A program made the position numbers and the translations under genes. Of a DNA stretch of 64,000 nt, positions 52,405 through 60,920 are shown one piece after another (the first letter of the stretch is position 1; every line of letters begins with the position of its first letter). The notes beneath the pieces were generated by a model, which saw only the letters and a program-made list of their open reading frames with translations, was not told the origin of the DNA and ran no database searches. Location of the stretch: contig JAUOZS010000001.1 in the NCBI GenBank assembly GCA_032334055.1, forward strand, positions 3,496,001 to 3,560,000, in the 5' to 3' direction. Origin of the DNA: Selenomonadales bacterium 4137-cl. Lineage in GTDB: Bacteria > Bacillota > Negativicutes > Sporomusales > UBA7701.

Positions 52405-53328
52405 GTGGATTTGCTGATGCAGTTTCTGGTCGGCCTCGCCCAGGCGGCGATGGTCGCATCGCTGGCCCCGCTGGCGGCCGGCCTGATAAAGACGGCCAAG
52501 GCGCGCCTGCAGAACAGGCGGGGACCGGGGATATTGCAGCCGTATTACGATCTGGCGAAGTTCCTCGGCAAGGATAGCGTGGCGTCGCCTACGACTTCGT
52601 GGCTGTTCGCGGCCGCGCCGACCGTTTATTTCGCGGCCGCGCTGGGGGCGGCGGCCCTGGCGCCGGTATTGGCGCCGCTCGCGTTCGGCCTTGGCATGGG
52701 CTTCGCCGATCTGTTCATGCTGCTTTATTTGTTCGCGCTCGGCCGTTTCTTTCTGGCGCTGGCGTCGCTGGACGCCGGCAGCGCGTTCGGCGGCATGGGC
52801 GGGTCGCGGGAGATGTTCATCGCGGTGCTGGCCGAGCCCGCCATCCTGCTGGCGCTGCTGTCGGTGGCCCTGCCGGCCAAGTCGACCGGCCTGGCGGCGA
52901 TGGCGGCCTCGGCGGCGGGCGTGAAGTGGACTTTGTCGGAGGTGTTCGCGGCCGGGGCGTTCTTTATCGTGCTGTTGGCCGAGACGGGCCGCATCCCGGT
53001 GGATAACCCCGATACCCACCTGGAGCTGACGATGGTTCACGAGGGGATGATTCTGGAGTATTCCGGCCGGCCGCTCGGCCTCATCCATTGGGCGGTGGCG
53101 ATCAAGCAACTGGTGATGATAACGCTGTTCGCCGTTCTCTTTTTGCCGGGGGCGCCGCTCTCGTGGCCGCCGCTGGCGCAGGCGGCCGTGCTGGCCGCCA
53201 AGGTGGTGGCGACCGCGCTGGCCCTGGCGGCGGCGGAGACGGCGACTAACAAGATGCGGCTGTTCCGGATTCCGGCGTTCATGTCGGTGTCCGGGGTGCT
53301 GGCGCTGCTGGCGCTGGTGGCGCGGTAG
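52405..53328 (+). CDS. hyfC: Hydrogenase-4-type membrane subunit (HyfC/HycD, NuoH-like)
   Basis: 307 aa, about eight helices. NuoH-like quinone-cavity protein: KARLQNRRGPGILQPYYDLA, the acidic loop LAETGRIPVDNPDTHLELTM and VHEGMILEYSGRPLG. Links the hydrogenase arm to the membrane arm. GTG 52405 is preferred with AGGTGG eight bases upstream; a GTG at 52396 overlapping the hyfB stop is the alternative. The frame is open far upstream in the hyfB gene but not used. Confidence 0.9.
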   Translation: MDLLMQFLVGLAQAAMVASLAPLAAGLIKTAKARLQNRRGPGILQPYYDLAKFLGKDSVASPTTSWLFAAAPTVYFAAALGAAALAPVLAPLAFGLGMGFADLFMLLYLFALGRFFLALASLDAGSAFGGMGGSREMFIAVLAEPAILLALLSVALPAKSTGLAAMAASAAGVKWTLSEVFAAGAFFIVLLAETGRIPVDNPDTHLELTMVHEGMILEYSGRPLGLIHWAVAIKQLVMITLFAVLFLPGAPLSWPPLAQAAVLAAKVVATALALAAAETATNKMRLFRIPAFMSVSGVLALLALVAR

Positions 53329-53339
53329 GAGGGGAAGGC

Positions 53340-53966
53340 ATGGAGATTCTCGCGTTTTTGCTGCTGATTTCGGCTTTTTTGCTGACAAGGACTACGCGCC
53401 TGTCGACAGCGGTGCATATTTTGCTGGCCCAGTCGGCGGTGGTGGCCGCGGCCTGCGCGGCGGCCGGCTGGCAGGCGGGGGAGACGCATATGTTTGTGGC
53501 GGCGCTGTTGACGGTGGTGGTGAAGGCCGGCCTTATTCCATACGCGCTGCTGCGCCTGGTGCGCCTGCTGAAGAAGGAGCGGGAGGTCCACCCGGTGGTC
53601 GGCCCTAATGGTTCTTCACTGGCGGCGGTGGCGGCGATGGTGCTGTCGTACGGTCTGATCGAGCGGGCGCTGCCGGCGGTGATCAGCCGCGACGCGGTGG
53701 CGAGCGCGGTGGCGTTGGTGCTGATCGGCCTGTTCCTGATCATAACGCGGCGGCAGGCGATCATGCAGATCGTCGGGCTGATCACGGTGGAGAACGGGCT
53801 GTACGTTCTGGGGCTGTCGACGACCCGCGGCCTGCCGCTGATTATCGAGTTGGGAATTTTCTTCGACGTGCTGGTGATGGTGACGGTGATGGTCATCCTC
53901 GCTTTCCGCCTGAAGCGGTCTTTTCATTCGACCGATACGAGTATTCTGAAAAGGTTGAAGGGTTGA
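53340..53966 (+). CDS. hyfE: Hydrogenase-4 component HyfE (NuoK-like)
   Basis: 208 aa, six to seven helices. ILAFLLLISAFLLTRTTRLS, VVVKAGLIPYALLRLVRLLK, TVENGLYVLGLSTTRGLPLI and ELGIFFDVLVMVTVMVILAF match HyfE, which resembles NuoK fused to extra helices. AGGAGGGGAAGGC precedes the ATG. Presence of hyfE and hyfF separates this cluster from a simple hyc/FHL-1 type. Confidence 0.88.
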   Translation: MEILAFLLLISAFLLTRTTRLSTAVHILLAQSAVVAAACAAAGWQAGETHMFVAALLTVVVKAGLIPYALLRLVRLLKKEREVHPVVGPNGSSLAAVAAMVLSYGLIERALPAVISRDAVASAVALVLIGLFLIITRRQAIMQIVGLITVENGLYVLGLSTTRGLPLIIELGIFFDVLVMVTVMVILAFRLKRSFHSTDTSILKRLKG

Positions 53967-53970
53967 GGAT

Positions 53971-55449
53971 ATGTACGAATTGATCGTGCTCGCCCTCGGT
54001 CTGCCGCCGGTGACGGCGGCCGCGAGCCTGGCCGTGCGCCGGCGGGGGTTTTTGAAGGTGATGAATGTGGCCGCCAGCCTGACGACCTGCGGACTGACTT
54101 TCGCGCTCGCGGCCGGGGTGCTGCGGGACGGCCCTTACGCCGGCGGGTGGCTGTTTGTCGATGCTCTGAGCGCGCTGCTGCTGGTGGTGGTGGGGCTGCT
54201 GACTTTTACGGCGACGCTTTTTTCGGCGTCGTATATGGAGGCGGAGGCGGACGAGGGCCATATAAAACCGGGGCTTCTGGGCGGCTATTACGCGCTGCTG
54301 CAGTTGTTTTCGTTCACGATGCTGGCGGTGCTGGTGGCGGAGAACCTCGGCCTGATGTGGGTGGGGGTGGAGGCGACGACGCTGGCGTCGACGCTGCTGG
54401 TGGCCTTCTATTTCAACCGCTCGGCGCTGGAGGCGGCCTGGAAGTATGTGATGGTTTGCAATGTGGGCATTTTGCTGGCGCTGCTGGGAACGATACTGCT
54501 GTATTATGCGCAGCTTAGCGCGGGGGGAGGCGGAGCGCCTCTCAGCCGGGCGGCCATGGAGGCACTGAGCGGCCGGCTTGATCCTTTCCTGGTAAAGCTG
54601 GCGTTCGTGTTTATCCTGATCGGTTACGGCACGAAGGCCGGTCTGGCGCCGATGCATACCTGGCTGCCGGACGCCCACAGCCAGGCGCCGTCGCCGGTGA
54701 GCGCGCTGTTGTCGGGGGCGCTTTTGAGCTGCGCGTTGTATGTGCTGATCCGCAATCTCGGCATCGTTACGGCGGTGCTGGGCGGAGAGTTCGTGCAGGC
54801 GGCGCTGCTGCTGTTCGGGGTGCTGTCGGTGGCGGTGGCCGTGCCGTTCATGCTGGTGCAGCACGATATTAAGCGGCTGCTGGCGTATTCGAGCGTGGAG
54901 CATGTCGGCATCGTGAGCTTCGGCTTGGGGCTGGGGACGCCGCTGGCACTGTACGGGGCGGCCTTCCATATCCTCAACCACGCGGTGGCCAAGTCGGCGC
55001 TCTTTTACCTGTCCGGGATAATTATTCAGCGGTACCGCTCCAAGCATGTGATGCGCATCCGCGGGCTGTTCGCGGCGATGCCGGCGGCGGGGACGATGTT
55101 CCTGGTGGCGGTGCTGGCGATCGTGGGTACGCCGCCGCTTAGCGTGTTTTTCAGCAAGTTCGCGATTGTGGCCGCGGCGTTCGCCGCCGGCAAGCCGGTG
55201 CTGGGCGCGGCGCTGCTGCTGCTGTTGGCGGGGGTGTTCGCGGGGATGATGTATTACGCGACCCGGATGATGTTCGGCACTGCTCCGGCCGGGCTGGCGG
55301 CGGCGCGACCGGGCGCCTGCGCGCTGGCGGCGGCGGGGTTGTCGCTGGCGTGGGTGGTGGGCACCGGTCTGTATGTGCCGGCGGCGCTGGATGAACTGCT
55401 TACCAGGGCGGCGGCGCAGATGTTCGCCGCGGTGGGAGGGCTGAGATGA
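53971..55449 (+). CDS. hyfF: Hydrogenase-4 antiporter-like subunit HyfF (NuoN/M-like)
   Basis: 492 aa, about 13 helices. Second antiporter-like subunit: LFVDALSALLLVVVGLLTFT, FTMLAVLVAENLGLMWVGVE (conserved Glu), LIGYGTKAGLAPMHTWLPDA, QHDIKRLLAYSSVEHVGIVS. Adds a second potential ion path. AGGATATG start; stop overlaps the start of the large subunit gene. Confidence 0.92.
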   Translation: MYELIVLALGLPPVTAAASLAVRRRGFLKVMNVAASLTTCGLTFALAAGVLRDGPYAGGWLFVDALSALLLVVVGLLTFTATLFSASYMEAEADEGHIKPGLLGGYYALLQLFSFTMLAVLVAENLGLMWVGVEATTLASTLLVAFYFNRSALEAAWKYVMVCNVGILLALLGTILLYYAQLSAGGGGAPLSRAAMEALSGRLDPFLVKLAFVFILIGYGTKAGLAPMHTWLPDAHSQAPSPVSALLSGALLSCALYVLIRNLGIVTAVLGGEFVQAALLLFGVLSVAVAVPFMLVQHDIKRLLAYSSVEHVGIVSFGLGLGTPLALYGAAFHILNHAVAKSALFYLSGIIIQRYRSKHVMRIRGLFAAMPAAGTMFLVAVLAIVGTPPLSVFFSKFAIVAAAFAAGKPVLGAALLLLLAGVFAGMMYYATRMMFGTAPAGLAAARPGACALAAAGLSLAWVVGTGLYVPAALDELLTRAAAQMFAAVGGLR

Positions 55450-56963
55450 TGATCAAGACTTTTGTCGTTAAGGCGGAGAATCTGCGGGCGGCCGCCAACG
55501 CGTGCGCGAGCCGCAGCCGCCACGGGCTGCTGGCGATGTTCGCCTGCGACGAGCGGATCAGTACGGGCAGCTACGCGATATACTGCCTGTTTGACGGGCG
55601 GAAGCCTGACGGACTGGTGACGGTGAAGGGGCTGGTGCCTGCCGAAGGGCCGCTGGAGTTTCCTTCGCTGACGCCGGTCATTCCGGCGGCGGCCTGGTAC
55701 GAACGGGAGATTTTCGATATGTTCGGCATAAAGCCGACGGACCATCCCGAGCTCAGGCCGCTGGTGCTGCACGAGAACTGGCCGTCGGGACTTCATCCGC
55801 TGCGCAAGGATTTCGATCCCGCCCGGGAGGTGCCTGAGGCGGACAAACCGTTCCCGATGCTCCACGCCCACGGCGAGGGGGTGTTCGAGGTGCCGGTGGG
55901 ACCAATCCACGCGGGCATCATCGAACCGGGACATTTCCGTTTCAGCCAGGCGGGGGAAACGATCCTCCGCCTGGACGCCAAGCTGTTTTTCACCCACCGC
56001 GGCATCGAGAAGGCGGTGGAGGGGCTGACGCCGGACGAGGCGTTTCCGATGGTGGAGCGGATCTGCGGGGTGTGCTCGGTGTCGCACGCGCTGTCGTTTT
56101 CGCAGGCGCTGGAGGGGCTGACGGGGACGTCCATCCCGGAACGGGCGAAGTGGATCAGGGTGCTGACAGCCGAGCTTGAACGGCTATACAACCATGTTGG
56201 CGATATTGGCAACCTGAGCGCCGGGATGGGGTTCCAGGTGGCGGTGAGCAACGGCGCCCGTCTGAAGGAGAGTCTGCTGCGTCTGAACGAGGCGGTGACC
56301 GGTAACCGCTACCTGCGGGGCATGGTGGTGCCGGGCGGAGTGGCGATGGATGTGACGGGGAAGCTGTGCCGTGAGATTGGGGCCGCGCTGGAGCGGTTCG
56401 AGCCGGATTTCGCCTCGCTGGTCGGCCTGATGAGGGAGAACGACGCTTTTCTGAACCGCGTGGATACGACGGGAATCGTGCCGTTCGCCGCGGCCCGCGA
56501 CCTGGGCGTGGTGGGGCCGGCGGCCCGGGCTTCGGGGGTGGACTGGGATATGCGCCGCGATAAGCCGTACGGCGGCTATGGCGAGCTCGATTTCGCCGTG
56601 CCGGTCCGCCACAGCGGCGATGTGGCCGCCCGCCTGTGGGTGCGGGTGGATGAGGTGCCGCAGACGGTGAGGCTTATCCGCCAGGCGCTGGAGAGGCTCG
56701 GGGCCGCCGGTCCCGAGCTGGCGGCGGCGGTGCCGCCGGCGCCGGCGTGGGGCGCGGGGGCGGGCTGGAGCGAGTCGGCCCGCGGCGCGAATCTGCACTG
56801 GCTGATGATGGATGACGATAACAGGATCTGGCGCTATTTCGTCCGGTCGGCGTCTTATCCGAACTGGCCGGCGCTTACGGTGGCGGCCCCGGGCAATATC
56901 ATCCCGGATTTCCCGCTGATCAACAAGAGTTTCGAGCTCTGCTACGCCTGCCTGGACCGTTAG
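55446..56963 (+). CDS. hyfG: [NiFe]-hydrogenase large subunit fused to NuoC-like domain (HyfG/HycE)
   Basis: 505 aa. Residues 1-140 are the NuoC-like part (ARSRHGLLAMFACDER-like region; EREIFDMFGIKPTDHPELRP). The rest is the large subunit: GPIHAGIIEPGHFRF, FTHRGIEKAVEGLTPDEAFP, the L1 Cys pair in VERICGVCSVSHALSFSQAL (about 207 and 210), and the L2 pair at the extreme C-terminus SFELCYACLDR (about 499 and 502). All four NiFe ligands are present, so catalysis is expected. The protein ends three residues after the last Cys; E. coli HycE carries a further peptide that a protease removes. So no HycI-type cleavage is needed. Confidence 0.93.
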   Translation: MMIKTFVVKAENLRAAANACASRSRHGLLAMFACDERISTGSYAIYCLFDGRKPDGLVTVKGLVPAEGPLEFPSLTPVIPAAAWYEREIFDMFGIKPTDHPELRPLVLHENWPSGLHPLRKDFDPAREVPEADKPFPMLHAHGEGVFEVPVGPIHAGIIEPGHFRFSQAGETILRLDAKLFFTHRGIEKAVEGLTPDEAFPMVERICGVCSVSHALSFSQALEGLTGTSIPERAKWIRVLTAELERLYNHVGDIGNLSAGMGFQVAVSNGARLKESLLRLNEAVTGNRYLRGMVVPGGVAMDVTGKLCREIGAALERFEPDFASLVGLMRENDAFLNRVDTTGIVPFAAARDLGVVGPAARASGVDWDMRRDKPYGGYGELDFAVPVRHSGDVAARLWVRVDEVPQTVRLIRQALERLGAAGPELAAAVPPAPAWGAGAGWSESARGANLHWLMMDDDNRIWRYFVRSASYPNWPALTVAAPGNIIPDFPLINKSFELCYACLDR

Positions 56964-56975
56964 GGGGACGACGAT

Positions 56976-57707
56976 ATGCTAAAGATTCTGCAGAAGATAA
57001 TGGCTGTGGGCACGGTGACGGAGGCGTGGGACGCCGGGGAGGCGCCGGAGCGGTTCCGCGGCCGGGTGGCGCCGGCGGGCGGGTCGTGCGCCGCCTGCGG
57101 CGCGTGCGTGGCCGCCTGCCCGGTCGGGGCGATCGAGGCTGACGGCGATACGGTGACGGTGAACCAGCGGGCGTGCATTTTTTGCGGCCGCTGCGTGGAG
57201 CGGTGCGAACGGGGCCTGCTTACCCAGACGGGCGACTATAAGCTGGCCGAGCTGGGGGGGCAGCTGCTGGGCGAGGCGGTGCGGGCGGAAATTGCCCGGA
57301 CGCTGGGCCGGTCGCTGCATATCCGCCATTTGGACGTCGGGTCGTGCAACGCGTGCGATTTCGAGCTTAACCAGCTTTTAAGCCCGGTGTACGATTTGCA
57401 GCAGTACGGCGTGGATTTCGTGGCGTCGCCCCGCCACGCCGATCTACTGATGGTGACGGGTGTGGTGACGCGCAATCTGACCCAGGCACTGCTGATGACG
57501 TATGAGGCGACGCCGTCGCCGCGGCTGGTGATGGCGGTGGGGGCGTGCGCGGCCTCGGGCCGGACGTTCGGCGCGGACAATTACGCGGTGCGCGGCGGAG
57601 CGGACGCGTTGGTGCCGGTGGACGTGTATGTGCCAGGCTGCCCGCCCAGACCGCAGGCGCTGCTGTACGGGATATTGCTGGCGCTGGGAAGAATAGAGCA
57701 AGCATAG
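56976..57707 (+). CDS. hyfI: Fused ferredoxin (HyfH) and hydrogenase small subunit (HyfI)
   Basis: 243 aa. The N-terminal 90 residues are a two-cluster ferredoxin: CAACGACVAACPVGAI (about 38-53) and CIFCGRCVERCERGLL. The C-terminal 150 residues are the NuoB/HycG-type small subunit: HLDVGSCNACDFELNQLLSP, VMAVGACAASGRTFG and VYVPGCPPRPQALLYGILLA, which bind the proximal [4Fe-4S] cluster. In E. coli these are two genes (hycF/hycG, hyfH/hyfI); the fusion makes the complex smaller. Last gene of the operon. No hyp maturation genes and no formate dehydrogenase are nearby; the electron donor must come from elsewhere. Confidence 0.9.
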   Translation: MLKILQKIMAVGTVTEAWDAGEAPERFRGRVAPAGGSCAACGACVAACPVGAIEADGDTVTVNQRACIFCGRCVERCERGLLTQTGDYKLAELGGQLLGEAVRAEIARTLGRSLHIRHLDVGSCNACDFELNQLLSPVYDLQQYGVDFVASPRHADLLMVTGVVTRNLTQALLMTYEATPSPRLVMAVGACAASGRTFGADNYAVRGGADALVPVDVYVPGCPPRPQALLYGILLALGRIEQA

Positions 57708-57708
57708 G

Positions 57709-57742
57709 AAAACCTCCGGGAGACGATCCCGGAGGTTTTTGC
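57709..57742. terminator. Terminator of the hydrogenase operon
   Basis: 13-bp stem AAAACCTCCGGGA/TCCCGGAGGTTTT, loop GACGA, T-run. Confidence 0.9.
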
Positions 57743-57779
57743 GTTGGATTTGGGTCTTGATGGGGTTTGCCGGCGGCCG

Positions 57780-57840
57780 ATCAGCGGCCCCAGAGGCAAG
57801 CGCTCTTCCGGTGCGCCGCATCTCAGGTCTATCAACGCTT
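57780..57840. repeat. Intergenic repeat, degenerate copy C
   Basis: GGCCCCAGAGGCAAGCGCTCTT followed after some 25 bases by TATCAACG resembles copy A (GTCCCCAGATGCAAGCGCTC ... TATCAACGG). AGAG/CTCT can form a short hairpin around GCAAGCG. Confidence 0.4.
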
Positions 57841-57843
57841 CTT

Positions 57844-58827
57844 TTAAGGGCGCAGGACGACTTTGACGGCGGCGTCGTCTTTGTCGACGAATTGGAACGC
57901 CTTGTCGATGTCTTTGAGGGAAAACTCGTGGGTTATGAGGGATTTGATGTCGATCAGCCCCTGGACGACCGGTCTGAGCGCCTGCGGGGTCCATACCTGC
58001 CGTTCCTGGCGGGTGTGATGGACGAGGCAGGTGTTTCTGAATTCGATGCCGTCGTCGTGCCAGCGGCTGATGTCGAGCCGGACGGGGCGCGTTATCCAGC
58101 TGTACCATACGAAGATCCCGTTGTGTTTCAGGAGGGCGGTGGCCGCGTTGATCGACTGCTCGCTGCCGGCGGCCTCGACGACGACGTCGGCCCCGCTGCC
58201 GCCGGTGATGTCGAGGACGGCCTGGACGGGATCGTCGGCGGTGGCGTTGATGACGATGTCGGCGCCGAGTTTTTTGGCGAGCTGGAGTTTGCCGTCGAGG
58301 ACGTCAATGACTATGACCTTGGCGGCGCCTTTCTTCTTGGCGCACTGGGCGATGATCTGCCCGGCGAAGCCGCCGCCCATGACGGCGACGGTGTCGCCGA
58401 GCTGGACGCCGGCGTGGAGCCCCGAATACATGGCGCAGGCGACCGGTTCGCCCAGGGAGGCGATGTCCATTTCAAGTCCTTCGGGGACGGGCTCGAGTTC
58501 GAACACTTTGGCTTTGAAGTATGTGGCGAAGTTGTTGTTCCAGCCAAAAGCCATGACTTGGTCACCAGGCTTGAATTCCCTGACCTGACGGCCCACTTCC
58601 ACGACTTCGCCGCCGCTTTCGTGGCCGAGATAGAAGGGGAATTTGGGTTCCTGGCGGAATTCGGCCGTCTTGGGCGGCAGTTGGCCGCGATAAAAGGATT
58701 TGTCGGAGCCGCAGATGCCCATGAGGTGGTTTTTGACGATGACTTCGTCGTCGCCGCATTCGAGCTGTCTATCGACGAGGCCGATGGCGTATTCCTTGGT
58801 GAGCAGGGCCGCTTTGGTGGCTTGCAT
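57844..58827 (-). CDS. Zinc-type medium-chain dehydrogenase
   Basis: 327 aa. GroES-like domain with catalytic zinc ligands in MGICGSDKSFY (Cys about 39) and FYLGHESGGEVVEVG; Rossmann domain with TVAVMGGGFAGQIIAQCAKK. NAD(P) is the cofactor in this family; substrates are sugar alcohols, threonine or other secondary alcohols. The usual structural-zinc Cys quartet is not apparent. Last gene of the leftward tct operon, 15 bases after tctA, which suggests that it acts on the imported compound or its product. Confidence 0.85.
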   Translation of the reverse strand: MQATKAALLTKEYAIGLVDRQLECGDDEVIVKNHLMGICGSDKSFYRGQLPPKTAEFRQEPKFPFYLGHESGGEVVEVGRQVREFKPGDQVMAFGWNNNFATYFKAKVFELEPVPEGLEMDIASLGEPVACAMYSGLHAGVQLGDTVAVMGGGFAGQIIAQCAKKKGAAKVIVIDVLDGKLQLAKKLGADIVINATADDPVQAVLDITGGSGADVVVEAAGSEQSINAATALLKHNGIFVWYSWITRPVRLDISRWHDDGIEFRNTCLVHHTRQERQVWTPQALRPVVQGLIDIKSLITHEFSLKDIDKAFQFVDKDDAAVKVVLRP

Positions 58828-58842
58828 TATTTCCTCCTCCCG

Positions 58843-60342
58843 TTATGCGCCGGGGGCCGCAACGTTCGCTTTGCGCTTTTTGTAGATGTTGACCGCTATC
58901 GGGGCGATGAAGGACAGGAGCGATACGCCGAGCAGCACGGCGGCAATCGGGCTGTTGAGGAAGATGGCGTAGTCGCCCTCCGACATGATGAGCGAGCGCC
59001 GGAATTCCTGCTCCGCGAGGCCGCCAAGGACGATGCCGAGGATGATGGGTGAAAGGGGAAAATGGTATTTTTCGAGTATGTAGCCCAGTACGCCAAAGCC
59101 GAGCGTCAGCCAGACATCCATCATGTTGTTGCGGATGGCGTACGAGCCGACGATGCAGAGGACAAGGATGACGGGCCCCAGTATGGGGTAGGGGATGCGG
59201 ATGATGTTGGCAAAGCCCCTGATGAAGAAGGGGGCTACGAGGAGGATGATCGCGTTGGCGATCATCGTGCCGAGGAATATTGTGTTGATGAATTCGGCCT
59301 GTTCGGTGAACAGCAGCGGCCCCGGCTTGAGGCCGTGGAGGATGAACGCTCCCAGCATTACCGCCGTGGTGGCGCTGCCCGGTATCCCCAGCGCGAGCAA
59401 GGGGACCATGGCGCCGTTGGCGGCAGCGTTGTTGGAGGATTCGGGCGCGGCGACGCCTTCCGGATGCCCGGTGCCGAATTTTTCGGGTGTTTTGGACCAG
59501 CGGACGGCTTCACTGTAGCTGACCATGGCCGCGGTGGTGGCGCCGATGCCCGGAAGGATGCCGATGACCGTGCCGAGGGCCGAGCCGCCTAATATTGTCG
59601 GCATGAGCCGTTTCTGCATGGCGAAGCTAGGCAGTGATGTCCTGATTTTTCCTAGTTTTACTTTGACGGAGGTGTCTTCCATGACCTGGCGGAGTATTTC
59701 CGATATGGCGAACAGGCCGATGAGCACGGGGATGAAGTCGATGCCGCTCATTAGGCTGGGTAGCCCGAAGGTGAAGCGGGGAATGCCCGCCATGGGATCG
59801 ATGCCGACAGTTGCCAGAAAGAGACCGAGCAAAGCGGCGAGGAACGCTTTCACCATGTTTTTCGCCCCCAGGGTGGTCACTACGCTGAGGCCCATGATGG
59901 CCATACCGAAGTATTCCGGCGGGCCGAAGGCCAGGGCGATTTTGGCCAGTTGGGGCGCTACGAGGATGAGAGCCGCGCCGCCGAGCAGTCCGCCCAGCGC
60001 CGAGGAGTAGACGGAAATCCCCAGAGCTTCGTGAGGTTTGCCCTGTTTGGTCAGCTCGTAGCCGTCGAGGGTGGTAGCGACCGCCTCGGGGGCGCCGGGG
60101 GTGCGGAAGAGAATGGCGCTGATGGAGCCGGAAAAAACGGCCGAGCAGTAGACGGAGATGAGCAGCAGGAATGCGGTGTCAGGCTCGAGGGTGTAGGTGA
60201 GCGGGATGAGGAGTACCACCATCATCGTGCCGCTCACCCCCGGCGTGGCGCCGCTGAGCATGCCCAGCAGGGCGCCGCCTAAGACGGCGGCGAGGTTCGA
60301 GGGTTGTATGATGTGGAGCAGGGCTGCCAGAAAGCTGTCCAT
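58843..60342 (-). CDS. tctA: Tripartite tricarboxylate transporter large membrane subunit
   Basis: 499 aa, about 12 helices. TctA signatures: ALLGMLSGATPGVSGTMMVV at the N-terminus, ILPGIGATTAAMVSYSEAVR, and FGTGHPEGVAAPESSNNAAA with NGAMVPLLALGIPGSATTAV. Forms the channel with TctB; TctC supplies the carboxylate. AGGAGGC seven bases before the ATG, 12 bases after tctB. Confidence 0.94.
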   Translation of the reverse strand: MDSFLAALLHIIQPSNLAAVLGGALLGMLSGATPGVSGTMMVVLLIPLTYTLEPDTAFLLLISVYCSAVFSGSISAILFRTPGAPEAVATTLDGYELTKQGKPHEALGISVYSSALGGLLGGAALILVAPQLAKIALAFGPPEYFGMAIMGLSVVTTLGAKNMVKAFLAALLGLFLATVGIDPMAGIPRFTFGLPSLMSGIDFIPVLIGLFAISEILRQVMEDTSVKVKLGKIRTSLPSFAMQKRLMPTILGGSALGTVIGILPGIGATTAAMVSYSEAVRWSKTPEKFGTGHPEGVAAPESSNNAAANGAMVPLLALGIPGSATTAVMLGAFILHGLKPGPLLFTEQAEFINTIFLGTMIANAIILLVAPFFIRGFANIIRIPYPILGPVILVLCIVGSYAIRNNMMDVWLTLGFGVLGYILEKYHFPLSPIILGIVLGGLAEQEFRRSLIMSEGDYAIFLNSPIAAVLLGVSLLSFIAPIAVNIYKKRKANVAAPGA

Positions 60343-60354
60343 TCCCCATGCCTC

Positions 60355-60840
60355 CTAATAGAAAAATAGGCTGATCATCCTGAAGATGCCAATGCCCCTA
60401 GGCATGGGAACAGCCATGATTTTAGGGAAAAGCACTACGAAGAGAACGGTAGCCCCGGTGGCTGTCAGCAGCAGGCTTTTCACGGATCTGACGCCCAGGA
60501 CGGACATGATGGCCAGACAGAACAGCAGGGTGCCGACCGCGAAACCGAGCAAAGGCATGACGAGGGTGTACGCGACAGCAAGGGCCAGCGTGTACCAGAA
60601 TCGAAGCGGGTAGGGCTTTTTATCTTCCTCCGCGGCGGCCAGAGCCTTGCGGCGTTTATATATGTCGACGAGGAGCGCCGCGGACAGGATGATCATGCCG
60701 GCGAGCAGCAGTTGCGGCCAGTATTCGGGACCGATATCGCTTATCCGCGTTTTGGGGAAGAAGAAAGTCTGGTAATAAAAGAGGCAGGAGGAGGTGAGAA
60801 ATACCGCGGCGATCAGGGATTCTGTCAGCAGCACCGACAT
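60355..60840 (-). CDS. tctB: Tripartite tricarboxylate transporter small membrane subunit
   Basis: 161 aa, four helices (LIAAVFLTSSCLFYYQTFFF; GMIILSAALLVDIY; FWYTLALAVAYTLVMPLLGF; TGATVLFVVLFPKIM) separated by a short charged loop. Sequence divergence is normal for TctB; identification rests on size, topology and place between tctC and tctA. AAAGGAGGC before the ATG. Confidence 0.88.
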   Translation of the reverse strand: MSVLLTESLIAAVFLTSSCLFYYQTFFFPKTRISDIGPEYWPQLLLAGMIILSAALLVDIYKRRKALAAAEEDKKPYPLRFWYTLALAVAYTLVMPLLGFAVGTLLFCLAIMSVLGVRSVKSLLLTATGATVLFVVLFPKIMAVPMPRGIGIFRMISLFFY

Positions 60841-60869
60841 TTTTTTGCCTCCTTTGTCGCTATACTAGG

Positions 60870-60909
60870 GAAGGGCTGGGGGGGAGGGGAGAAGTTCCCC
60901 CAGCCCTTC
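60870..60909 (-). promoter_or_regulatory. Intercistronic hairpin between tctC and tctB
   Basis: GAAGGGCTGGGGG/CCCCCAGCCCTTC, 13-bp stem, no U-run. It lies 11 bases after the tctC stop and may protect tctC mRNA or reduce readthrough so that more binding protein than channel is made. Confidence 0.55.
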
Positions 60910-60920
60910 GGAGACTGTTG

